A DNA stretch of 14,863 bases. Origin: Candidatus Tayloriibacteriota bacterium (GTDB taxonomy: Bacteria; Patescibacteriota; Minisyncoccia; Phycocordibacterales; JAKAEA01). The stretch is taken from NCBI GenBank assembly GCA_029288535.1, contig JARIGY010000049.1:1-14863 (forward strand). Reading direction: 5' to 3'. Made by a program: the position numbers and the translations under genes. Below the pieces are notes generated by a model. It saw nothing but the letters and a program-made list of their open reading frames with translations, had not been told where the DNA came from and ran no database searches. This document shows, one piece after another, positions 1 to 5,772 of the stretch (positions are counted from its first letter, which is position 1; each line of letters starts with the position of its first letter).

Positions 1-1
1 C

Positions 2-649
2 TATTCGCCGGCGTTTTTCCCCGATGACGGTCTGATAGAAAAGGTAAATGAGCCGTGGGCTGCGGTGAAGATCATCTCGCCGGCCGAATATATCGGCACC
101 CTGATGCAGATTCTTTACGAACACGAAGCGGAAGTGGGCGAGACGGAAACGTTTGGCGATAACCGCACTGCGCTCAATGTCCTGATGCCGCTCCGCGAGA
201 TGATGCGCAACTTTTTCGATGAAGTGAAAAGCGCCACCTCCGGCTACGCGTCGGTGTCATATGAAATCAGCGGCATGCGCGAAGCCGATGTCACACGGCT
301 CGATATTCTCGTTGCCGATGAGCCGGTGCTTGCTTTCGCCCGGGTTGTCGCAAGGCGGCGCGTCGAAGAGGAAGCGATAAAGGCCGTTGAGCGCCTCGCT
401 GCCGTCCTGCCGCGCCAGATGTTCACAACCAAGATCCAGGGCAAGGCTCTCGGCCGGATCATTTCCTCCGAGACGCTTTCGGCCATGAAGAAAGATGTCA
501 CCCAGCATATGTACGGCGGCGACATCACCCGCAAAATGAAACTCCGCGAGAAGCAGAAAAAAGGCAAAAAGAAAATGGCCGCTCTCGGCCGCGGCAACGT
601 CAATATCCCGCACGACGTCTTTCTCAAGATGATGCGGAATGAAGACTAA
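2..649 (+). CDS. lepA: Elongation factor 4 (LepA), C-terminal part, 5' end outside window
   Basis: LepA is a ribosome-associated translational GTPase that back-translocates or remodels stalled ribosomes. Only the last 215 or so residues are present: the frame is open from base 2, and the GTG at 65 is an internal codon (reading ...EPWAAVKIISPAEYIG). The piece covers the EF-G domain V-like region and the LepA-specific C-terminal domain. The diagnostic basic segment GGDITRKMKLREKQKKGKKK lies near the end and is followed by the usual VNIPHDVFLKMM tail. The stop is TAA at 647-649. The GTPase domain is upstream of the window and cannot be checked. A palindromic repeat begins 11 bases after the stop. 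The family assignment is secure. Confidence 0.96.
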   Translation, partial: YSPAFFPDDGLIEKVNEPWAAVKIISPAEYIGTLMQILYEHEAEVGETETFGDNRTALNVLMPLREMMRNFFDEVKSATSGYASVSYEISGMREADVTRLDILVADEPVLAFARVVARRRVEEEAIKAVERLAAVLPRQMFTTKIQGKALGRIISSETLSAMKKDVTQHMYGGDITRKMKLREKQKKGKKKMAALGRGNVNIPHDVFLKMMRNED

Positions 650-659
650 TCAATTTAAA

Positions 660-704
660 ATATCACCCCGGCCTGCGGCCACCCCTCTTAATTTAAGAGG
701 GGAA
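660..704 (-). repeat. Palindromic repeat, copy A (intergenic)
   Basis: Read on the minus strand this is a hairpin CCCCTCTTAA/TTAAGAGGGG, then TGGCCG-CAGGCC, then GGGGTGATA. It matches copy B at 6762-6804 almost base for base; A lacks one base in the second hairpin. It fills the space between lepA and the 36-aa reverse gene, and its hairpin could also act as a weak transcription barrier. It belongs with copies B-E, all of which lie inside tsaD. Confidence 0.85.
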
Positions 705-708
705 AGTG

Positions 709-819
709 CTAACTGAAGAGCGAACTCGAGTACAAAAGCACCATGCTTAGGATCATGATGATGGCCACCACGGTCATGGCGATGTTGAGGCGTCTACGAT
801 GTTTCTTGCTGACGAGCAT
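709..819 (-). CDS. Small single-pass membrane protein (36 aa)
   Basis: An unrecognised microprotein starting MLVSKKHRRR, followed by a hydrophobic helix at about residues 13-30 (LNIAMTVVAIIMILSMVLLY) and a short SSSLFS tail. The basic N-terminus should stay in the cytoplasm (positive-inside rule). It is divergent from the ftsB-like gene with only 21 bases between the starts. On the minus strand a promoter is visible: TTGAAA (850-855), 16 bases, TATTAT (828-833), then 8 bases to ATG, so the mRNA would begin at or very near the start codon. A longer overlapping frame in the same phase runs on to 1179 but is only the shadow of the ftsB-like gene. The good promoter and clean transmembrane pattern support it; no function can be given. 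Confidence 0.6.
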   Translation of the reverse strand: MLVSKKHRRRLNIAMTVVAIIMILSMVLLYSSSLFS

Positions 820-855
820 TGTAGTATATAATACCAGTATATGCTCGAATTTCAA
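806..855. promoter_or_regulatory. Bidirectional promoter with shared -10
   Basis: The stretch TATAATA at 827-833 is a -10 element on both strands: TATAAT (827-832) toward the ftsB-like gene and TATTAT toward the 36-aa gene. Each lies 8 bases from its ATG. The minus-strand promoter has TTGAAA at 850-855 with 16-base spacing. The plus-strand -35 is weaker (TTGCTG at 806-811, 15 bases). Neither gene has room for a Shine-Dalgarno sequence, so both mRNAs are predicted to be leaderless. Confidence 0.6.
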
Positions 856-1215
856 GCTAAAAAGCGGGTCCGCAGGATTTTCTTTTCCAAAGGCGCCGTT
901 GCGCTTCTGATCCTCGTCGTGCTGCTTATGGCCAGGGCTACCTGGAATGTTTTTAAAAAAGAACAGGCGAGCGCCGCCAACGCTGCCGAAGCCGCGAGAG
1001 AGCTTTCCAAAATGCAGAGCCGCGAGAACGTGCTGACGTCCGAGATCTCGAGGCTTTCCACCGATGAGGGCGTGGAAGAGGAGATCCGCAGCAAATACAG
1101 CGTGATCAAGCCTGGCGAGAACATGATCGTGATCGTCGACCCCCAAGCCACAAGCACTCCGCCGGCCGCAGCCCCCCAAAGCCTATGGGGCAGGTTCACA
1201 AATTTGTTCAAGTAA
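841..1215 (+). CDS. FtsB/DivIC-like septum formation initiator protein
   Basis: A 124-aa bitopic membrane protein with the FtsB/DivIC architecture. It has a short basic cytoplasmic N-terminus (KKRVRR), one transmembrane helix at about residues 17-34, an alanine- and glutamate-rich coiled coil at about 40-75, and the family-typical block EEEIRSKYSVIKPGENMIVI at about 78-97. A proline-rich tail follows (TSTPPAAAPQS). In known systems these proteins form a complex with FtsL and FtsQ/DivIB and control septal peptidoglycan synthesis. No ftsL is adjacent. The start at 841 is 8 bases after a TATAAT box, so translation probably begins from a leaderless mRNA. FtsB and DivIC cannot be told apart at this divergence, so no symbol is given. 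Confidence 0.85.
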   Translation: MLEFQAKKRVRRIFFSKGAVALLILVVLLMARATWNVFKKEQASAANAAEAARELSKMQSRENVLTSEISRLSTDEGVEEEIRSKYSVIKPGENMIVIVDPQATSTPPAAAPQSLWGRFTNLFK

Positions 1216-1218
1216 CGC

Positions 1219-1246
1219 TTGCAGAGACTTTCCAGCATGATATACT
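1219..1246 (+). promoter_or_regulatory. Promoter of the glutaredoxin gene
   Basis: TTGCAG (1219-1224), 16 bases, TATACT (1241-1246). Transcription would start near 1253, giving a leader of about 27 bases before the ATG at 1280. No Shine-Dalgarno sequence is visible in that leader. The -35 overlaps the end of the ftsB-like gene. Confidence 0.5.
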
Positions 1247-1279
1247 CTTACTACTTATAAGATAACGCTTATATATCAT

Positions 1280-1513
1280 ATGCCACAAGTAACCATGTAT
1301 TCCACAGCAACCTGCAAATATTGCAAGCATGCCGAAGCGCTGTTCAACGAGAACAACATCTCTTTTCAGAAATTTGACGTTGGAGCTGATCCGGAAAAGC
1401 GCAAGGAGATGGTAGACAAAAGCGGCCAGCTCGGCGTGCCGGTCCTCGATATCGGCGGCAACATTGTCGTCGGCTATGATGAAGAGACGATCAAGAAACT
1501 GCTCAAGATCTAA
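1280..1513 (+). CDS. Glutaredoxin-like thiol-disulfide oxidoreductase
   Basis: A 77-aa single-domain thioredoxin-fold protein. The redox site CKYC is at residues 12-15 after the first beta strand (VTMYSTAT). The cis-proline loop GVPV is at 52-55, followed by the glycine-rich turn DIGGNIVVGYD and a C-terminal helix. The length is that of classic glutaredoxins and NrdH-redoxins. It should reduce protein disulfides or mixed disulfides in the cytoplasm. The electron donor cannot be read from the sequence, and CPR bacteria usually lack glutathione synthesis, so a thioredoxin reductase is a more likely partner (inference). It has its own promoter and is followed by a strong terminator at 1533-1576. 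Confidence 0.9.
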   Translation: MPQVTMYSTATCKYCKHAEALFNENNISFQKFDVGADPEKRKEMVDKSGQLGVPVLDIGGNIVVGYDEETIKKLLKI

Positions 1514-1532
1514 ATGTAATCTCAAAATATTC

Positions 1533-1576
1533 AAACGAAAAATCCCACTATTCATTATTAGTGGGATTTTTCGTTT
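1533..1576. terminator. Bidirectional rho-independent terminator
   Basis: A near-perfect hairpin: AAACGAAAAATCCCACTA (1533-1550), 8-base loop, TAGTGGGATTTTTCGTTT (1559-1576). It has a T-run on each strand, so it can end both the glutaredoxin transcript (+) and the tRNA-Arg transcript (-). Confidence 0.9.
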
Positions 1577-1580
1577 TTTG

Positions 1581-1652
1581 TGCCCTCGGCAGGAATCGAA
1601 CCTACAATTACCCCTTAGGACGGGGCAGTTATATCCATTTAACTACGGGGGC
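1581..1652 (-). tRNA. tRNA-Arg(CCT)
   Basis: A complete cloverleaf on the minus strand: acceptor GCCCCCG/CGAGGGC with one C-A mismatch, D arm GTTA/TAAC, anticodon stem GCCCC/GGGGT with loop GTCCTAA (anticodon CCT at 34-36), T loop TTCGATT, discriminator A. CCA is not encoded. It reads the arginine codon AGG. The promoter is the mirrored element at 1659-1691, so the primary transcript starts only a few bases upstream of the mature 5' end. Confidence 0.93.
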
Positions 1653-1658
1653 CGAGAC

Positions 1659-1691
1659 TAGACTATAGCAGAAAAAGTATGCTATAGTCTA
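1659..1691. promoter_or_regulatory. Mirror-image divergent promoter (two extended -10 boxes)
   Basis: A perfect inverted repeat, TAGACTATAGCA (1659-1670) and TGCTATAGTCTA (1680-1691), with a 9-base spacer. Each arm holds the extended -10 TGCTATAGT, one facing tRNA-Arg on the minus strand (9 bases to the mature 5' end) and one facing the 78-aa gene on the plus strand (10 bases to ATG). The same 9-mer precedes valS. Confidence 0.65.
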
Positions 1692-1698
1692 TGGGTCC

Positions 1699-1935
1699 AT
1701 GGATACAGAAGACAAGAAAATCCTCGATAAGATACTGCTGCTTGCCGAGCAGAACAACCGTATTCTGCGCAAAATGAGGCGCGATGTGCTTGTCGGCAAA
1801 TTCCTGCATCTTCTGTACTGGGTCCTGATCATTGGAGTTTCGGTTGCCGGTTACTACTATATCAAACCGTACATCGGAAACCTTACCGCGATCCTCCAAT
1901 CCATGGACAAGATAAAGAGTCTCATTCCCAAGTAG
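1699..1935 (+). CDS. Small membrane protein with N-terminal coiled coil (78 aa)
   Basis: An unrecognised protein. Residues 1-30 form an amphipathic, charged helix (DKKILDKILLLAEQNNRILR), compatible with a short coiled coil. Residues about 35-58 are a transmembrane helix (LHLLYWVLIIGVSVAGYYYI), and a short C-terminal amphipathic helix ends IPK. It is a single-pass membrane protein, probably with the N-terminus in the cytoplasm. It is expressed from the mirrored promoter, with a leader of only a few bases, and lies just upstream of tRNA-Phe (5-base gap), with which it may be co-transcribed up to the terminator at 2018-2050. Function unknown. Confidence 0.75.
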   Translation: MDTEDKKILDKILLLAEQNNRILRKMRRDVLVGKFLHLLYWVLIIGVSVAGYYYIKPYIGNLTAILQSMDKIKSLIPK

Positions 1936-1940
1936 CGCAT

Positions 1941-2013
1941 GCCGAGGTAGCTCAGTTGGTAGAGCATATCCCTGAAGAGGATGGGGTCGGCGGTTCGAGC
2001 CCGCCCCTCGGCA
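1941..2013 (+). tRNA. tRNA-Phe(GAA)
   Basis: A full cloverleaf: acceptor GCCGAGG/CCTCGGC, D arm GCTC/GAGC, anticodon stem TATCC/GGATG with loop CTGAAGA (anticodon GAA), T arm GGCGG-TTCGAGC-CCGCC, discriminator A. CCA is not encoded. It starts 5 bases after the stop of the 78-aa gene and is followed at once by a strong terminator, so it is probably the last gene of that transcript. Confidence 0.96.
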
Positions 2014-2017
2014 CATT

Positions 2018-2050
2018 AAAAAAGTCCTACTAAATTTAGTAGGACTTTTT
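2018..2050. terminator. Bidirectional rho-independent terminator
   Basis: Hairpin AAAAAGTCCTACTA / TAGTAGGACTTTTT with an AATT-like loop and a T-run on both strands. It ends the tRNA-Phe transcript (+) and the valS-prsW-hsp20 block (-), whose last stop codon is at 2057. Confidence 0.92.
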
Positions 2051-2056
2051 GTTTGA

Positions 2057-2563
2057 TTAGTTTGTCTTGACCCGGAGTTTTGTTTGTCGGCGCTTGTCTA
2101 TCTTGGGAAGGCGGATCGTGAGGAGTCCATGGCGTTCGCTTGCTTCCGAAGTCTCCACATCGATTTCTTCCGGCAGAAGCACGGTGCGGGAAAATGATCC
2201 CCAATACAATTCCTGATGGAAATAATCGTCGTCGGAGACTTCGCGGACCTCTTCGCGCTTGCCCCGGATGGTGACCATGTCGCGGCTGATAGAGATATCG
2301 AGATCCTCGGGCTTTACTCCGGCGACGATCGTCTTGATGACGATATCGTTTGCGTTCTGAAAGACGTCAACGGTAAGCTGGCCTTCTTCCACTGCTTCTT
2401 CCATCCACTCGTCGGGACGCTGCGGGCCTTTGTCGCCAAGAGTCTTCTTCGGGCTCATCACGACCTGTTTCTGGTGCTCTTCGAAGTCGAGTTCGCTGTC
2501 GGCGTCGTCTATCCTGACGGTACCGGTAAGTCGCTCAAAAAATGATCGTTTGTCTTTTTGCAT
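2057..2563 (-). CDS. Hsp20/alpha-crystallin family small heat-shock protein
   Basis: A 168-aa ATP-independent holdase chaperone that binds unfolding proteins. A polar, acidic N-terminal arm (about 1-55) precedes the alpha-crystallin domain at about 60-162: GQLTVDVFQNANDIVIKTIVAGVKPEDLDISI, then the FHQELYWGSFSRTVLLPEEID block, then HGLLTIRLPKID, the counterpart of the A-x-x-x-n-GvL-x-i-x-x-PK signature. The C-terminal tail is short and basic and lacks a clear I-X-I motif. It starts 10 bases after the prsW-like stop, with no Shine-Dalgarno sequence and no obvious promoter in the gap, so it is probably the last gene of the valS block. No HrcA/CIRCE-type element is visible. Confidence 0.93.
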   Translation of the reverse strand: MQKDKRSFFERLTGTVRIDDADSELDFEEHQKQVVMSPKKTLGDKGPQRPDEWMEEAVEEGQLTVDVFQNANDIVIKTIVAGVKPEDLDISISRDMVTIRGKREEVREVSDDDYFHQELYWGSFSRTVLLPEEIDVETSEASERHGLLTIRLPKIDKRRQTKLRVKTN

Positions 2564-2573
2564 GATGATGTGA

Positions 2574-3320
2574 TTAATTCGGCGGGGTTAGGCTTTTAAC
2601 TTTTTCGAAAGCGAGAAGCAGGAAGACGATGATTATCCAGACGGCGTAGAAGGGAATGAGCGGCCAGCTTTCGTTCATTACTATTATAGATAAATTAAAA
2701 AATGCATGCAAGACGGTGGCGGTGATAACTCCGAGGCCGACATAGACTATTTTGGCTCTTCGGCTGCGGTAAAAGCTCAGCGCAAGCGTCAAGCCGATGA
2801 TGCCTGAGGCCATGGTATGGACAAGTGTAGCCCCGATGAACCGCTGATTATTGCTGACAAGTGCGTCCAGTACTTTGCCGTGCAGATTGAAATCGGAGTT
2901 GAAGAAAAAGAACAGGGCGTTCTCAGCGGCAGAAAAACCGAGAGCTGCGGTGATCATGTACATCATGCTGTCGATGGGCTCATGGTTTTCTATGCGCCGC
3001 AGCACAAGTGCATAAGCCAGGCCGAATTTCAATAATTCCTCGATAGCAGCCCATGCCCAGTATGTAAGCATTGTCGGCTGTTGTCCGATGCAGGTAACGG
3101 TGCAGGCGGATTGCTCAATGAACAGCGCAAGCGCTACGCCGATCATGCCGCCGAGAAACGCAAGGAAGATGAGTTTCTTCGGTTCGGGATGCTTGTCCTC
3201 GTGCTCCCAGAACCACAGCCAGATGAGTACCGGCAGAAGTCCGCCCAAAAACGCGAGAATGATTTTGGCGAAGAGCGTGAAATGGTACTGTGCCGTAAGG
3301 AGCGAGATAATCGTAGACAT
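2574..3320 (-). CDS. PrsW-like intramembrane protease (CPBP/PrsW-type)
   Basis: A 248-aa polytopic membrane protein with about seven hydrophobic helices. It carries the conserved motif set of PrsW-type glutamic intramembrane proteases: EE-x-x-K at residues 94-98 (WAAIEELLKFG), F-x-x-x-E-N at 129-134 (GFSAAENALF), a conserved His at 168 (LVHTMASGIIG) and H-x-x-x-N at 205-209 (HAFFN). In Bacillus, PrsW cleaves an anti-sigma factor. Here no sigma/anti-sigma pair is in view, so the substrate is unknown. It follows valS with one intervening base and has no Shine-Dalgarno sequence, so translational coupling is likely. The association with valS and a heat-shock gene is compatible with envelope or protein-quality control, but that is inference. 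Confidence 0.88.
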   Translation of the reverse strand: MSTIISLLTAQYHFTLFAKIILAFLGGLLPVLIWLWFWEHEDKHPEPKKLIFLAFLGGMIGVALALFIEQSACTVTCIGQQPTMLTYWAWAAIEELLKFGLAYALVLRRIENHEPIDSMMYMITAALGFSAAENALFFFFNSDFNLHGKVLDALVSNNQRFIGATLVHTMASGIIGLTLALSFYRSRRAKIVYVGLGVITATVLHAFFNLSIIVMNESWPLIPFYAVWIIIVFLLLAFEKVKSLTPPN

Positions 3321-3321
3321 G

Positions 3322-5550
3322 TTATGAGGGTTCGCCCTGGGCTTTATCGAAGGGCCACTTTTCTACCATGAGCAATGTGTCGGTTCCAGGCATCATGCTC
3401 CAGATTTCTTCTGTCACGAACGGCATGAACGGATGCAGGGCTTTGAGAGATTCCGTCAGGATGTGGAGGAGTGTCCACTGTGCGGATTTCTTTGAGGCCT
3501 CGTCGCCGTTATAAATAGTGCTCTTGCTTTCTTCCAGTACGATATCGGCAAACGTATGCCAGAAATAATGATAGAGCTTTTCTCCGGCAAGATAGAAGCG
3601 GTAGGATTCGATGTCAGAAGATGTGTCTTTAAGAGTGTCTTGGAATACCCGTATCGCTTCGGCATCTTTCTCGGCAAGGTCGGGTTTTTCGGCGACTGAA
3701 GTATTTTCCGTCATGGAAAGGACGAAGCGGGCGGCATTCCAGATTTTATTTGCAAAATGCTTGTAGGCTTTTATCTTGTCTTCCGAAAGCTTCGAGTCGT
3801 TGCCCGGACCTGTGCCGATAATGAGCGAAAGGCGGACAGCATCGGCGCCGTACTTCGCGATCATGTCGAGCGGGTCGATAATGTTGCCGAGCGATTTGGA
3901 CATTTTGGCGCCCTTTGCATCCCGCACCAGGCCGTGGAAGTAAACAGTTTTGAAAGGAACTTCGCCGAGCAGGTACGTGCTCATGAGGATCATGCGGGCG
4001 ACCCAGAAGAAAATAATGTCATATCCTGTTTCAAGCACGGTAGTCGGGTGGTATGTCTCCAGGTCTTTGGTCTTGTTTGGCCAGCCAAGCGTGCTGAAGG
4101 TCCATAGGCCGGAAGAGAACCAGGTATCGAGCGTGTCTTCGTCATGAGTCCATCCGTTGCCTTCCGGAGCCTCCATGCCGTTATAAACTTCAGGGTGTGC
4201 CGTGTCTGAAGTCGAACGGTACCAGATGGGAATCCTGTGGCCGAACCAGATCTGGCGCGAGATGCACCAATCGTGGAGATTGTCGATCCAGCTGTAATAG
4301 ACCTTTACAAATCGGTCCGGAATTATTTTGATCTGATTGTCCGCGACGGCGGCACGCATCAGTTCTTTTAAACTGGTGACAGAGCCGGAGCTGATGCCGC
4401 TGATTTCGGAATGGGGAATGGTAAATTTCTTGTTGACGTCGATAAACCACTGGAGTTTGGGCAGCGGTTCGATAATGCCGCCAGTGCGTTCGGCAGTCGC
4501 TATGTTCTGATCGATTTCTTTTTCATCTTCGAGAAGCCCTTCAGTGCGCAGCCATTCGACGATGATCTCCCGCGCCTCCGCAACTTTTTTGCCTTTGAGA
4601 TTTTTCGCCTCGACATTCATTTTGGCAAATTCGCTGATGACCTGCTTCATCGGAAGGTTGTGCCGTTCCGCAATGCCGGCGTCGACAAGGCTGTGGGCCG
4701 GTGTAACTCCTAATGCGCCGGTACCGAAATCCTTGTCGACAGACTCGTCAGCCACAATTTTTACCGTGACAGGTTCGCCGGCAAAATCGAAGCTGTATTC
4801 CTTGCCGACATACTGCTTGTATCGTTCGTCGCTCGGATGCACCGCGACGGCAGTATCGCCGACTTTGGTTTCCGGACGGGTCGTTGAAATGGAAATAGGG
4901 AAGTCTTTCGAATATTTGAACGTATAGAGCTTGGCTTTGCGCTCCACATAGACTATCTCATCGTCGGAAATTGTAGTCTGGCCTTTTGGGTCCCAGTTGA
5001 TAACTTTAAAGCCGCGATAGATGAGCTTGTCGTCATACATTCTTTTGAATGCGGTGCGGACGGCAAAATTGCGCTCTTTGTCCAGGGTATACGCTTCGCG
5101 GCTCCAGTCTATGGATGAACCCATTTTTTTAATCTGGGAAACGATTGTGTCATGGCTGTTTTGGGCGAATTGTTCGACGCGCTTCAGGAATTCATCGCGG
5201 CCGAGATCGTGCTTTCGTTTGCCTTCCGATTTTTCGAGATCCTTTTCAACTTTGGATTGGGTGGCGATAGCGGCATGGTCGGTGCCTGGGATCCAAAGCG
5301 TGCGCTTGCCCTTCATGCGGCTGTAACGGACCATGATGTCTTCTATCGCAAGCATCGAAGCGTGGCCGATGTGGAGCGTGCCGGTAACATTCGGCGGCGG
5401 AAGGACGATGGAAAAAGGCTCGGCGTCGGCGTCGGTAAAGCCTTTTTGTATAGAAATATCAGGATTAAAAAGGCCGGATTCCTCCCATTTTTTGTAAATA
5501 GCGTCTTCCGTTTCCTGCGGGTTGTAGGGCTTCAGCAATTTCTCATTCAT
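3322..5550 (-). CDS. valS: Valyl-tRNA synthetase
   Basis: A class I aminoacyl-tRNA synthetase of 742 aa charging tRNA-Val. The HIGH signature is at residues 60-63 within PPPNVTGTLHIGHASM. The CP1 editing domain follows (TTRPETKVGDTAVAVHPSDE), then the CISRQIWFGHRIPIW region, then KMSKS at 549-553. The C-terminal anticodon-binding helices follow. The protein is shorter than E. coli ValRS (951 aa) and lacks the C-terminal coiled coil. The final residues FDKAQGEPS after KWP look like added, repeat-derived sequence. The open frame extends to 5592, but those 14 extra residues are encoded by the promoter itself (TGCTATAGT at 5557-5565), so the ATG at 5550 is chosen. It leads the block valS-prsW-hsp20. 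Confidence 0.96.
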   Translation of the reverse strand: MNEKLLKPYNPQETEDAIYKKWEESGLFNPDISIQKGFTDADAEPFSIVLPPPNVTGTLHIGHASMLAIEDIMVRYSRMKGKRTLWIPGTDHAAIATQSKVEKDLEKSEGKRKHDLGRDEFLKRVEQFAQNSHDTIVSQIKKMGSSIDWSREAYTLDKERNFAVRTAFKRMYDDKLIYRGFKVINWDPKGQTTISDDEIVYVERKAKLYTFKYSKDFPISISTTRPETKVGDTAVAVHPSDERYKQYVGKEYSFDFAGEPVTVKIVADESVDKDFGTGALGVTPAHSLVDAGIAERHNLPMKQVISEFAKMNVEAKNLKGKKVAEAREIIVEWLRTEGLLEDEKEIDQNIATAERTGGIIEPLPKLQWFIDVNKKFTIPHSEISGISSGSVTSLKELMRAAVADNQIKIIPDRFVKVYYSWIDNLHDWCISRQIWFGHRIPIWYRSTSDTAHPEVYNGMEAPEGNGWTHDEDTLDTWFSSGLWTFSTLGWPNKTKDLETYHPTTVLETGYDIIFFWVARMILMSTYLLGEVPFKTVYFHGLVRDAKGAKMSKSLGNIIDPLDMIAKYGADAVRLSLIIGTGPGNDSKLSEDKIKAYKHFANKIWNAARFVLSMTENTSVAEKPDLAEKDAEAIRVFQDTLKDTSSDIESYRFYLAGEKLYHYFWHTFADIVLEESKSTIYNGDEASKKSAQWTLLHILTESLKALHPFMPFVTEEIWSMMPGTDTLLMVEKWPFDKAQGEPS

Positions 5551-5556
5551 GGCGAA

Positions 5557-5565
5557 ACTATAGCA
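5557..5565 (-). promoter_or_regulatory. valS: Extended -10 promoter of valS
   Basis: TGCTATAGT on the minus strand, 6 bases before the valS ATG. Transcription should start at or about the start codon (leaderless). No -35 at normal spacing is convincing (TTGAAC is 24 bases away). The 9-mer is identical to both arms of the promoter at 1659-1691. Confidence 0.6.
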
Positions 5566-5588
5566 GAAAATAGGCTTTTTTTCTAGGT

Positions 5589-5753
5589 TCAATGCGTCAT
5601 TTTAAAGCCAAGCCAGATGCCGACGATGGCGCCGGCCGCGCTTAAAATGATCGATGAAAAAGACAGCATGCCTGCGCCCCACAAAAGCGGGATAAGGCTG
5701 CCGGCCGTAGAGCCGACGATCATGCCGATCCAGATTACTGATTTTGATTCCAT
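5589..5753 (-). CDS. Small two-helix membrane protein (54 aa)
   Basis: An unrecognised microprotein on the minus strand. It begins MESKSVIWIGMIVGSTAGSL, has two hydrophobic helices at about 6-29 and 34-51 rich in glycine and alanine, and ends KMTH. The pattern resembles small glycine-zipper membrane proteins in general; I cannot assign a family. An extended -10 (TGCTATACT, 5760-5768) lies 6 bases before the ATG, giving a predicted leaderless mRNA. It occupies the gap between valS and tsaD, is on the same strand as both, and ends 38 bases before the valS start. Composition and promoter support a real gene. Confidence 0.72.
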   Translation of the reverse strand: MESKSVIWIGMIVGSTAGSLIPLLWGAGMLSFSSIILSAAGAIVGIWLGFKMTH

Positions 5754-5759
5754 GGCCTA

Positions 5760-5768
5760 AGTATAGCA
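5760..5768 (-). promoter_or_regulatory. Extended -10 promoter of the 54-aa gene
   Basis: TGCTATACT on the minus strand, 6 bases from the ATG at 5753 and only a few bases past the tsaD stop codon. Same box class as the valS and 1659-1691 promoters. Confidence 0.55.
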
Positions 5769-5772
5769 AATA

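Noticed and set aside
244-627. Long open frames antisense to lepA, valS, tsaD and hsp20
   Set aside because: They are shadows of real genes with low-complexity or arginine/serine-rich translations and no start signals or family features.
1464-1661. Reading frame across the terminator and tRNA-Arg
   Set aside because: It runs through a terminator and a tRNA gene, so it is not coding.
5551-5592. Longer N-terminus of ValRS starting at 5592
   Set aside because: The 14 extra residues are encoded by the promoter box TGCTATAGT and its flank; the ATG at 5550 gives the normal N-terminus.
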